64,000 bases of DNA, taken from contig NZ_JACWZY010000002.1 of NCBI RefSeq assembly GCF_014699005.1, positions 496,001 to 560,000 of the forward strand. Direction: 5' to 3'. The notes under the pieces are model-generated. The model saw only the letters and a program-made list of their open reading frames with translations, searched no databases and was not told where the DNA came from. The DNA comes from Spirosoma profusum (lineage in GTDB: Bacteria > Bacteroidota > Bacteroidia > Cytophagales > Spirosomataceae). The stretch's first letter is position 1; the number at the start of each line of letters is the position of its first letter. The position numbers and the translations under genes are program-made. Below, one piece after another: positions 56,904-64,000 of the stretch.

Positions 56904-58388
56904 ATGCAGTCTCCTATTGAGATAATACCCGAAAATATGCGTCAGATCGAACGTAGCGCCGGTATGTATGCACTTAAAGTTGGTCTGTTTGGGATAGGAT
57001 TGGAAGCGTACTGGGCGCAGTTCGATGGATTACAGGCCCGCCTGGAAGGTTATCTGAGTGAGTTGGCTCAGAAAATGAAGCGGCCCGGTGTTGAGATTGT
57101 CAATATAGGCATGGTCGATACGCCCGAGAAGGCCATGCACGCCGGGCACCAGTTTCGGCAGGCCGATGTCGATTTGATTTTTCTCTACGTTACCACCTAC
57201 GCCCTTTCATCGACGGTGTTGCCTGTCGTGCGCCGGGCTAAAGTACCAGTAATTGTCTTAAACCTTGCGCCTGAACCAGCTATCGACTACGCCTGGTTCA
57301 ACAAGCTGGGCGACCGAACACGCATGACGGGCGAATGGCTGGCGTATTGCTCAGCCTGCCCGGTTCCGGAAATTGCCAGTGTGTTCAAACGGTCGAATAT
57401 CCCTTTTTACCAGGTTACGGGTTTGCTACGTAACGATCCGGCGGCCTGGACCGAAATCGATGATTGGATAGAAGCCGCTCGCGTGGTCAACATCATGGCC
57501 CACAATCGATTAGGCGTAATGGGAAATTACTACGGCGGTATGCTCGACATCTATTCGAACCTCACGCTACACAGTGCTACGTTCGGTGGACATATCGAGA
57601 TGATTGAAGTCGACCAGCTTTCGGCCCTTCGTAAAGACGTAGCAGATGACGAAATTCAGCAACGTATCACTGAATTTCAGGCAGTTTTCGACGTACAACC
57701 CGACTGTACCCACGCCGAACTTGAACGAGCCGCTCGTACGTCGGTCGCCCTTGACCGTCTGGTGCACGAACTTCAGCTTGGTTCGCTGGCCTATTATTAC
57801 AAAGGTTCAGGTAATCCCTGTAATGAAGACACCATGAGTTCGGTCATTCTGGGAAATTCGTTATTGACGGCTCGTGGTGTGCCCGTTGCGGGCGAGTATG
57901 AAGTCAAGAACGTACAGGCCATGAAAATCATGGATTCGTTTGGCGTAGGTGGCTCATTTACTGAATACTACGCTATGGATTTCCAGGACGACGTAGTGCT
58001 GATGGGGCACGATGGACCGGGGCATATTGCCATTGCAGAGGGTAAGACAAAAGTTCGTCCGCTCTACGTTTATCATGGCAAAGTAGGTAATGGGTTATCG
58101 GTTGAGATGTCGGTGAAACACGGCCCTGTTACGTTGTTGTCGGTCGTTGAAACCGTCGACGGAAAAATTCAACTGCTGATGGCAGAAGCGGAATCAGTGC
58201 CAGGACCAATTCTGGAAATCGGGAATACGAACAGTCGATACCGTTTCTCGATTGGGGCGCGTCAATTTGTGGAAAGCTGGAACAGCCACGGGCCGGCTCA
58301 CCACTGCGCCATTGGCGTGGGTCATAGTGCGGCTAAAATCAGGAAGTTAGGTGCTTTGCTGAACGTGGACGTGATTCAGGTTTGCTAG
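56904..58388 (+). CDS. L-fucose/L-arabinose isomerase family protein
   Basis: The 494-residue cytoplasmic protein matches the broad fucose/arabinose isomerase family: an N-terminal alpha/beta region (LKVGLFGIGLEAYWAQF, NIGMVDTPEKA), a central GVMGNYYGGMLDIYSNL, and metal-site-like residues in GEYEVKNVQAMKIMD, EYYAMDFQDDVVLMGHDGPGH and SWNSHGPAHHCAIG. A typical role would be aldose-ketose isomerisation of L-arabinose, L-fucose or a rare sugar. It is distant from classical AraA and lacks a kinase neighbour. I chose ATG 56904; the frame is open five codons further to a TTG. A terminator follows. Confidence 0.82.
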   Translation: MQSPIEIIPENMRQIERSAGMYALKVGLFGIGLEAYWAQFDGLQARLEGYLSELAQKMKRPGVEIVNIGMVDTPEKAMHAGHQFRQADVDLIFLYVTTYALSSTVLPVVRRAKVPVIVLNLAPEPAIDYAWFNKLGDRTRMTGEWLAYCSACPVPEIASVFKRSNIPFYQVTGLLRNDPAAWTEIDDWIEAARVVNIMAHNRLGVMGNYYGGMLDIYSNLTLHSATFGGHIEMIEVDQLSALRKDVADDEIQQRITEFQAVFDVQPDCTHAELERAARTSVALDRLVHELQLGSLAYYYKGSGNPCNEDTMSSVILGNSLLTARGVPVAGEYEVKNVQAMKIMDSFGVGGSFTEYYAMDFQDDVVLMGHDGPGHIAIAEGKTKVRPLYVYHGKVGNGLSVEMSVKHGPVTLLSVVETVDGKIQLLMAEAESVPGPILEIGNTNSRYRFSIGARQFVESWNSHGPAHHCAIGVGHSAAKIRKLGALLNVDVIQVC

Positions 58389-58409
58389 TGCTGCTACGTT
58401 CAAAAACAC

Positions 58410-58438
58410 AAACGCCGGTTCAATTAAAACCGGCGTTT
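58410..58438 (+). terminator. Intrinsic terminator-like hairpin after the isomerase gene
   Basis: AAACGCCGGTT pairs with AACCGGCGTTT over a 7-base loop. The T-run is short (the stem's own TTT, then AGG), so it may rely on stem strength; on the minus strand a longer run (TGTTTTTG) follows. Confidence 0.65.
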
Positions 58439-58530
58439 AGGTAATCCCATAAGTGTTGGCTGCATAACAAAGATACAATCAAATTTTCGATTAACGTAGC
58501 AAAAACGGTTGCAAAACCACTATTTTGACG

Positions 58531-58650
58531 TTTTGTCATGTTGACCGGGCCGCCGGAGCGGGAACGAAGCATCTTTAAGTTTCTTCACTCTCAGGTTTGG
58601 ATACGTTAGGATGCTTCGTTCCCGCTCCGGCGGCCCGGTCAACATGACAA
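58531..58650. repeat. Family A palindromic element with extended GC-rich arms
   Basis: The left arm 58531-58573 (TTTTGTCATGTTGACCGGGC and on) pairs with 58610-58650. The tips fit family A, but an extra GC-rich block (CCGCCGGAGCGGGAACG) lengthens the stem to about 41 bp. It ends 28 bases before the esterase ATG. Confidence 0.85.
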
Positions 58651-58677
58651 ATAAAAATTATTAACTCTTTTTCTAAA

Positions 58678-59505
58678 ATGCGCCTTTTTTGCACTCTATT
58701 TTGCCTTGTACTGTTGGGCTCCGGCCATGCGTTGGCAGTAAAAGTCGATACAGTCGATACGTATAGTTCGTCCATGAAAAAGACGATTAAAGCCGTTGTC
58801 ATGACGCCCGACTCATACACAACGGGCAGCGAATTTCCGGTAGTCTACTTACTGCACGGGTACAGCGGCAACTACAGCGACTGGCCTAAAAAAGCTCCCG
58901 GTGTTGGGCGACTGGCTGATACACAACAGATTATTATTGTCTGCGCAGACGGCAACTTTGGCAGTTGGTACTTCGACAGCCCCGTCGACCCTACTTTCAA
59001 GTACGAAACCTACGTAGCAAACGAATTAGTGGCCTGGGTCGATAGTCATTACAAAACCGTCAAGAGCCGCCAAGGGCGTGCCATTACGGGTTTAAGCATG
59101 GGCGGTCATGGGGCTTTATATCTGGCATTTCGGCATCAGGACGTATTTGGAGCAGCTGGTAGCATGAGCGGTGGTGTCGACATTCGCCCGTTTCCAAATA
59201 ACTGGGATATGGCCAAACGACTCGGTACGTATGCCCAATCTCCGGAGAATTGGGAGAAAAATACGGTCATTAACCTGCTTCACTTACTCACGCCCGGCGC
59301 CCTGGCCTTGTTCGTTGATTGCGGTACGGAAGATTTCTTCTTTAAGGTCAATAACAACCTGCACGAGAAATTGCTGGAACGTAACATCGCCCACGATTAT
59401 ACAACCCGACCGGGCGGCCATAACTGGGTCTACTGGAACACGGCTATTACGTATCAAATTCTGTTTATGCGGCAGTATTTCGACCGGGCTGCCGCTGCTA
59501 AATAA
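58678..59505 (+). CDS. Secreted esterase of the FrmB/feruloyl-esterase D-like alpha/beta hydrolase family
   Basis: The 275-residue protein has a signal peptide (to about ALA20) and an alpha/beta-hydrolase core: VVYLLHGYSGNYSDW (55-69, oxyanion region), GLSMGGHGALY with the nucleophile Ser140, an Asp in DCGTEDFFF and a His in GGHNWVYW (about 247-254). This is the esterase-D/antigen-85-like branch, which includes acetylxylan and feruloyl esterases as well as S-formylglutathione hydrolases; a signal peptide and neighbours favour plant-glycan ester cleavage. It ends the sugar-use region. Confidence 0.85.
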   Translation: MRLFCTLFCLVLLGSGHALAVKVDTVDTYSSSMKKTIKAVVMTPDSYTTGSEFPVVYLLHGYSGNYSDWPKKAPGVGRLADTQQIIIVCADGNFGSWYFDSPVDPTFKYETYVANELVAWVDSHYKTVKSRQGRAITGLSMGGHGALYLAFRHQDVFGAAGSMSGGVDIRPFPNNWDMAKRLGTYAQSPENWEKNTVINLLHLLTPGALALFVDCGTEDFFFKVNNNLHEKLLERNIAHDYTTRPGGHNWVYWNTAITYQILFMRQYFDRAAAAK

Positions 59506-59683
59506 TGTGAGTTGTGAATAAGCTATAGCTTAACTAATTGATTGAAGTAAGCCCTATGCATCAGCAATACGTTTTCTTACTCAAATAGAACGTAACAGCC
59601 TTCATGCAGTACAAAAAGAACCGTTTGGGTCAATCACGAGGAATAGCGAGTTTTGCCAGTATAAATTCAATTACTAACGTCTA

Positions 59684-60730
59684 GTGCGAACGATACACGA
59701 TAGCCCAGAGCGCGCTAAACCGAACGATAAATGGTTTAGAATCATCGGCGTTCCTCTGTTCGTCTTACCGTTTGTGTATTACTACGTAAACAAGTATGGG
59801 TTTAGTTGGGCTTTAGTACTGCTTACGTTTTTCTGGGGAGTGACATCAACAGTCGCAACCTGGGAACTGCTACGTTGGTGGGTATTTCGGGCCAGAGCGC
59901 GCTACATGCAAATTGACCGAACGGGTTGGCGGGTTCTGCTCACGTTTATCGGCTACGCCCTACTGATCGCCATTCTGCAACCTATCGAAACCTGGAGCCT
60001 TAGCCAGATTGACCCAACTGGGTTGATTGCGACACCAACACGGCAAACGTACCTGACGCACATTGCGATGGCTATTTCGTTTGCCTTCATCGTAGGTGGT
60101 ATTTACGAAGTTATCTATTATCTGAAATTGTATCGACTGGCAATAACCGATGCCGAAGCCCTCAAAAAGGCGAAGATGCAAACCGAACTGGACGCGCTAC
60201 GTCAGCAGGTTAACCCTCACTTTTTGTTCAATAGTCTTAACTCGCTCACTGCCCTGATTAGCGAAGATCCTCAGAAGGCTGAACTGTTCAGTGAAGAACT
60301 TAGCACGGTTTATCGGTATCTGCTACGTAGCAACGAAACGCCCCTGGTTCCGCTGGCGAGTGAGCTGGATTTTATCAACTCGTATTACCACCTGCTGAAA
60401 ACCCGCCACGGCGACGCGTTAACGCTCATTACCGCTATACAACCTGGCCTGGAAACACGCCAGCTTCCGCCACTGACGCTACAACTGCTGATCGAAAATG
60501 CGGTGAAGCACAATATTATTTTGCCCGAGCAACCGCTCATTATTTCACTCACAACGGATGCTCAACAACAACTGATTGTCAGTAATAATCTGCAACGGAA
60601 ACTGACCCGCGCATTGAGTAATGGAGTAGGACTGAGCAACATTCTGAGCAAGTATCAGATGCTGGGCCAACCCACACCTACCATAGAAGACGACGGCCAC
60701 GAGTTTCGTGTTACGTTGCCATTGGTTTAG
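59684..60730 (+). CDS. LytS/YehU-type sensor histidine kinase
   Basis: The 348-residue protein starts with GTG at 59684. It has about four membrane helices (22-37, 40-62, 84-100, 125-147), a short coiled-coil (155-175), then the His_kinase domain with phospho-acceptor H179 in QQVNPHFLFNSLNSL and the N-box in LLIENAVKHN. C-terminal glycine boxes are NGVGLSNI and the protein ends VTLPLV. Such kinases work with LytTR response regulators, but none is encoded on either side, so it is an orphan here. It precedes a perfect 36-bp inverted repeat. Confidence 0.87.
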   Translation: MRTIHDSPERAKPNDKWFRIIGVPLFVLPFVYYYVNKYGFSWALVLLTFFWGVTSTVATWELLRWWVFRARARYMQIDRTGWRVLLTFIGYALLIAILQPIETWSLSQIDPTGLIATPTRQTYLTHIAMAISFAFIVGGIYEVIYYLKLYRLAITDAEALKKAKMQTELDALRQQVNPHFLFNSLNSLTALISEDPQKAELFSEELSTVYRYLLRSNETPLVPLASELDFINSYYHLLKTRHGDALTLITAIQPGLETRQLPPLTLQLLIENAVKHNIILPEQPLIISLTTDAQQQLIVSNNLQRKLTRALSNGVGLSNILSKYQMLGQPTPTIEDDGHEFRVTLPLV

Positions 60731-60833
60731 ATTTTCCTCTGAATAATGTCATTGCTACGTAGTGCTTAACTTAATGTGAACTATGAGATTCTGAGTCAAT
60801 AATACGTTGGTTGGTCGAGACTGAGTTGAAATT

Positions 60834-60946
60834 AGCTGACGCATGGCCCTTCGACAAGCTCAGGGTGACCGCCACTTTGGAGCTATTTAATTAGATGACT
60901 CAAGTTCCCTGTCACCCTGAGCTTGTCGAAGGGCCATGCGTCAGCT
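60834..60946. repeat. Perfect 36-bp inverted repeat between convergent genes
   Basis: Arms 60834-60869 and 60911-60946 are perfectly complementary (AGCTGACGCATGGCCCTTCG and on) around a 41-base loop. On the plus strand the right arm runs into TTTTT, so it may terminate the kinase transcript. It lies between the kinase and WYL genes. Confidence 0.88.
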
Positions 60947-60980
60947 TTTTAGCCAAAGAAATATCATAGTTCGCGTTAAC

Positions 60981-62009
60981 TTAGTCAATGTTCTCAAGTA
61001 ACGTATCGTAAGCGGAAAGACTGGATTTCAATCTGGCGCGGATGGCTGCGCGGAGTCGTTCGGGAGCGAGAACAATCATGCCTTCGCCAAAGCCCAGAAT
61101 TTCGCGTTCCAGTTCAAAATTATGTTGTACCTGAAGTTGTATGACTACACCTTCTGACGTCCGTTTAATCACCTGCTGTGAATGATGAAGGGGTTTGGTC
61201 ACTACGTAGGGAGCGTGGTGGTGAGTAACCAGTAATTTCACCGGTATTGTCCGCATGTTGGGGCTTACCGAAACGCCAATGACATCGCGGTAGTACGTAT
61301 CAGGATCAACCTGACTTGCTACGTAGTTGAGGTCGGGGGCGGGCGTGATACGTAACATTCTGTCCAGAGCCAGGGTCAGAATTTGTTCTTTCCCTTCGCA
61401 GACGCCGACTGCAAACCAGCGATTTTTAAATTCCTTGAGCCACCAGACATGGAACGTAAGAGTTTGAGGATTTCGCGCCGAAAACGACTGATAATCAATG
61501 GCAAGTGGCTGCTTCTGAACAATGGCCCGATACAGATCATCCAGCAGATGAAGCCCTTTCAAATTCTCATTTTTCTCGAAATCGATAACCGAACCCGACT
61601 TTTGTGCAGTCGAGTACACGTGATCTTCCAGCTTTTGGACAACCTCGTTCAACGTAGCAAAATGCGAGAAACCTTTGAATTGTTTTAGTACTTCAACAGC
61701 CTCGTTCATGCGTGATAAATCACCGTCCGAAAGCGGAATATTGGTGATGCTGTACGTTGGATCTTCGTAGGTATAATACTTCTTATCGACCACGATAATG
61801 GGCGCGAAATAGCCTAGTTTATCGCTTCGCATCAATTGCAAATCGGCCTGAACGGTACGTCGACTGATGCCTTTTACCACGCCTTCGTATTCATAAAGCG
61901 CATCCGAAACTTTCTCGATTAAATCGTCAAGCGTCCATTTGCGGTACCGATTCCGTAAGCAGGCATCCAGCGTTTTGTAACGTATCAGGGCGTTTCGATT
62001 GGCAGGCAT
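60981..62009 (-). CDS. WYL-domain transcriptional regulator
   Basis: The 342-residue protein has an N-terminal winged helix-turn-helix (about 10-75: IRYKTLDACL, WTLDDLIEKVSDAL, SRRTVQADLQLM) and a WYL-type ligand/nucleic-acid sensor domain (about 165-240, with WWLKEFKNRWFAVG at the position of the WYL motif), then a C-terminal WCX-like region. These regulators respond to nucleotides, nucleic acids or stress. It is divergent from rtcB with 98 bases between the starts, so it is probably the regulator of RNA repair here. E. coli instead uses RtcR. Confidence 0.85.
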   Translation of the reverse strand: MPANRNALIRYKTLDACLRNRYRKWTLDDLIEKVSDALYEYEGVVKGISRRTVQADLQLMRSDKLGYFAPIIVVDKKYYTYEDPTYSITNIPLSDGDLSRMNEAVEVLKQFKGFSHFATLNEVVQKLEDHVYSTAQKSGSVIDFEKNENLKGLHLLDDLYRAIVQKQPLAIDYQSFSARNPQTLTFHVWWLKEFKNRWFAVGVCEGKEQILTLALDRMLRITPAPDLNYVASQVDPDTYYRDVIGVSVSPNMRTIPVKLLVTHHHAPYVVTKPLHHSQQVIKRTSEGVVIQLQVQHNFELEREILGFGEGMIVLAPERLRAAIRARLKSSLSAYDTLLENID

Positions 62010-62045
62010 AAGGTGTATTTTTAAGAAAAGTCGAAAAAATTTCTC

Positions 62046-62084
62046 AACTGCGCAAAAACACTGCGTAGTATGTTATAACCTTTG
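62046..62084 (+). promoter_or_regulatory. Control region between the WYL regulator and rtcB
   Basis: ACTGCG occurs as a direct repeat at 62047-62052 and 62060-62065, and TAACCTTTG (62076-62084) resembles a -7 box with one extra base. These are candidates for a regulator site and the rtcB promoter; the rtcB ATG is 24 bases beyond. Neither is strong. Confidence 0.3.
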
Positions 62085-62107
62085 TACCACACAAATACAA
62101 AATCCAC

Positions 62108-63634
62108 ATGGAAACCCTTATTTCAACAGAAGACCTTTTACAACTCGCGCCCATTCCTGAGCATTTACATGATATGTTTCTGCGAGTAGCGAACGGCATG
62201 ATTCAACGGGCTAATTATCCGAAAGAGAAAGTCATGGAATTGCTGGCCCAAATGTTTCAGAACCCTAAAAAAGCGGCTTTCTCCCGAAACAAAGTCACGA
62301 ATCTGGCGCAGGCTATTTATACGCTGAATAAGCAGGGAATTGCCGTTCCACTTAGTGAGACGGGCAAAACATTTCTGCCAGCCGAACCAGCTCCCTACGT
62401 ACTAAACACGGACGAAAAACAGTCAGAACAAATGTTCGAGTTGCGGTCAGAAACGCTGCCCTATGCCATTTTCGGACGAGATTATATTGAAGAAGGCGCT
62501 CTGCAACAGATGGCAACGGCAGCAAGTCTGCCAATTTCGGTGGCGGGTGCGCTCATGCCCGATGCCCATCAGGGGTATGGCTTGCCGATTGGCGGTGTGC
62601 TGGCTACGGAGTCGAATACGGTGATTCCGTTTGCAGTTGGCGTCGATATTGCCTGCCGAATGTGCCTTTCAGTGTTCGATTTACCGCCCGCATTTATGAA
62701 ACGAGAACCGCATCTGCTGAAAAAATCGCTGGTAGAGCAAACTAAATTTGGCATCGGGGGCGAAACCCGCGACAAGTTCGATGAAAGTGTCATGGATTTG
62801 CCCGAATGGCAGGCTACCAAAGTTATTCGTGACCTCAAAGACAAAGCGTATCGGCAGTTGGGAAGCTCCGGAACCGGCAACCATTTTGTGGAGTGGGGAA
62901 TTGTAGATGTGTATGAACAAGACCCTCAACTGAACCTGCCACCGGGTGAGTATCTAGCCTTATTATCGCACTCGGGCTCGCGGGGATTTGGTGGCAACGT
63001 AGCGAATTATTATTCCAAACTGGCCATGCAGAAAACCCGTCTGCCAAAGCAGGCAGCTCACCTGGCCTGGCTCGATCTGAACTCTGAAGAGGGACAGGGA
63101 TATTGGATTGCCATGAACCTGGCGGGTGAGTACGCGTCGGCCAATCACCACGAAATTCATAGCAAACTGGCTAAATCCATTGGGCAAAAACCGCTGGTCA
63201 TGGTTGAAAACCACCACAATTTTGCCTGGAAAGAAAAACTGGCCGATGGACGCGATGTGATTGTTCACCGAAAAGGTGCTACGCCCGCTGGCCCCGACGT
63301 ACTGGGTATCATTCCGGGGTCGATGACGCAGCCGGGATTTGTAGTAAGCGGTCGCGGTAACAGCGACTCAATTAACTCGGCATCACACGGAGCTGGTCGT
63401 CGGATGTCACGTACGCAGGCGTTCAACAACATTACGCGTTCTCAGTTGAACAAGGCGTTGCAGGAGGCTGACATCCAGTTAATTGGTGGCGATTTGGACG
63501 AAGCGCCGATGGTTTATAAAGACATCGAAACCGTAATTGGCGCTCAAAGCGATCTGGTATCGGTACTGGCGAAGTTCACGCCCAAAATCGTCCGAATGGC
63601 CGACGCCAACCGGAAAGAAGGGCGAGAGGATTAA
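62108..63634 (+). CDS. rtcB: RtcB family RNA ligase
   Basis: The 508-residue enzyme seals RNA 2',3'-cyclic phosphate or 3'-phosphate ends to 5'-OH ends using GTP and Mn2+. Motifs in order are MPDAHQGYGLPIGG (about 151-164), GVDIACRMC (about 178-186, metal Cys), SSGTGNHFVEW, SHSGSRGFGGN, the NHHEIH site and the guanylylated His in SASHGAGRRMSR (about H427). A 150-residue N-terminal part precedes the core, longer than in compact homologues, suggesting the bacterial branch often placed apart from E. coli RtcB. It is divergent from a WYL regulator and has no RtcA partner in the window. A hairpin begins one base after the stop. Confidence 0.92.
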   Translation: METLISTEDLLQLAPIPEHLHDMFLRVANGMIQRANYPKEKVMELLAQMFQNPKKAAFSRNKVTNLAQAIYTLNKQGIAVPLSETGKTFLPAEPAPYVLNTDEKQSEQMFELRSETLPYAIFGRDYIEEGALQQMATAASLPISVAGALMPDAHQGYGLPIGGVLATESNTVIPFAVGVDIACRMCLSVFDLPPAFMKREPHLLKKSLVEQTKFGIGGETRDKFDESVMDLPEWQATKVIRDLKDKAYRQLGSSGTGNHFVEWGIVDVYEQDPQLNLPPGEYLALLSHSGSRGFGGNVANYYSKLAMQKTRLPKQAAHLAWLDLNSEEGQGYWIAMNLAGEYASANHHEIHSKLAKSIGQKPLVMVENHHNFAWKEKLADGRDVIVHRKGATPAGPDVLGIIPGSMTQPGFVVSGRGNSDSINSASHGAGRRMSRTQAFNNITRSQLNKALQEADIQLIGGDLDEAPMVYKDIETVIGAQSDLVSVLAKFTPKIVRMADANRKEGRED

Positions 63635-63712
63635 GTCAATAGTCGTCAGTAAATAGTTATTAGTGTGAGCAATGATTTAATCACTAATGACTATTTACTG
63701 ACGACTATTGAC
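63635..63712. repeat. Inverted repeat abutting the rtcB stop
   Basis: Arms 63635-63665 and 63682-63712 (31 bp) pair with one mismatch (GTCAATAGTCGTCAGTAAAT and on) over a 16-base loop. It begins immediately after the TAA stop. Confidence 0.85.
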
Positions 63713-63749
63713 CCTAAAAATAAAAAAGTCGCTTCCGTGAAAGCGACTT
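63713..63749 (-). terminator. Intrinsic terminator of the Hsp20-like gene (minus strand)
   Basis: On the minus strand the 9-bp stem AAGTCGCTT/AAGCGACTT (over a 6-base loop region) is followed by TTTTTTATTTTT. It lies 57 bases beyond the stop of the partial gene. Confidence 0.8.
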
Positions 63750-63805
63750 AGTAATCATCTATAGGCAACAGGGCAAGCAAAGCCCCGGAAGGGAAATAAA
63801 ATACG

Positions 63806-64000
63806 CTACTCAAAAAGGTTTTTAATATCAATACGTCGGTGCATCTGCTCTTCATCTTTGAAGGGCAACGTAACACGTACTTTACCGTGTTCGTGGATGG
63901 CTTCAATCTGGTCGACGTCCACAAACGATGGAATATCCAGCACCCTCAGAAACATTGGCACAGCTAACCGTTGGCTATGACCATCTTCCTGCTGCTCGGA
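63806..64000 (-). CDS. Hsp20/alpha-crystallin-like small heat-shock protein (C-terminal part)
   Basis: The last 64 residues of a minus-strand gene are present; its start lies beyond the window. The sequence FLRVLDIPSFVDVDQIEAI, then HEHGKVRVTLPF and RRIDIKNLFE, resembles the end of the alpha-crystallin domain (VDVDKIEAxxxNGVLxVTLP) followed by a short tail. Small heat-shock proteins hold unfolding proteins in oligomers. With the N-terminal part missing, the family call is moderate. Stop codon on the minus strand at 63808-63806, followed by a terminator. Confidence 0.6.
   Translation of the reverse strand, partial: SEQQEDGHSQRLAVPMFLRVLDIPSFVDVDQIEAIHEHGKVRVTLPFKDEEQMHRRIDIKNLFE

Overview
The window looks like a chromosomal segment of a Bacteroidota bacterium of the Cytophagales, most plausibly Spirosoma or a close relative. 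The evidence is a SusC/SusD pair, DUF4249, DUF1080, M56-TonB and GH106 families, a type IX secretion (T9SS) sorting tail on an M4 protease, Bacteroidota-style -7 boxes (TAnnTTTG), and no obvious Shine-Dalgarno sequences. No rRNA, tRNA, CRISPR array, insertion sequence or phage gene was seen. The last 195 bases hold the 3' end of an Hsp20-like gene that runs off the window.

Layout. 0.6-7.3 kb: metabolic and envelope genes on + (PhyH dioxygenase, sterol-desaturase-like hydroxylase, DUF1684, aminotransferase, DUF4395, AhpD-like, SDR). 7.5-14.1 kb: a SusC/SusD nutrient-uptake pair and a serine hydrolase. 14.1-16.8 kb: an accessory patch with a frameshifted acetyltransferase pseudogene, a deiodinase-like lipoprotein, 650 AT-rich bases without a gene, and a methyltransferase. 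17-26.4 kb: a small secreted protein, a cysteine-synthase-family enzyme, a TlpA-like thioredoxin, two paralogous lipoproteins, then a cytochrome c/beta-propeller protein with two DUF1080 (3-keto-disaccharide hydrolase family) proteins. 26.6-31.1 kb: a histidine phosphatase lipoprotein and an M4 protease with a T9SS tail. 31.2-34.9 kb: an overlapping BlaI-M56-M56 operon behind a double-dyad operator. 35.2-38.3 kb: a glutaminase-like enzyme and a broken RES toxin gene, bracketed by inverted copies of one palindromic element. 38.7-47.1 kb: a TonB receptor/DUF4249/MG2 outer-membrane operon carrying a 1.33-kb internal tandem duplication. 47.3-59.5 kb: plant-glycan genes (GH106, GH43/GH117-like, aldose epimerase, araD, two Gfo/Idh/MocA oxidoreductases, fucose/arabinose-type isomerase, esterase). 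59.7-64 kb: LytS-type kinase, a WYL regulator divergent from rtcB, and Hsp20.

Three genome-scale patterns cut across the genes. First, the pentamer TACGT/ACGTA is strongly over-used in all reading frames, reminiscent of the cyanobacterial HIP1 word. Second, about sixteen long, often perfect inverted repeats fill intergenic gaps, many starting within a few bases of a stop codon; two of them share an identical 33-nt core but have different, still perfectly complementary outer arms. Third, recent rearrangement is visible as an internal tandem duplication and two frameshifted genes.

All functional calls come from reading motifs by eye; no database search was run.
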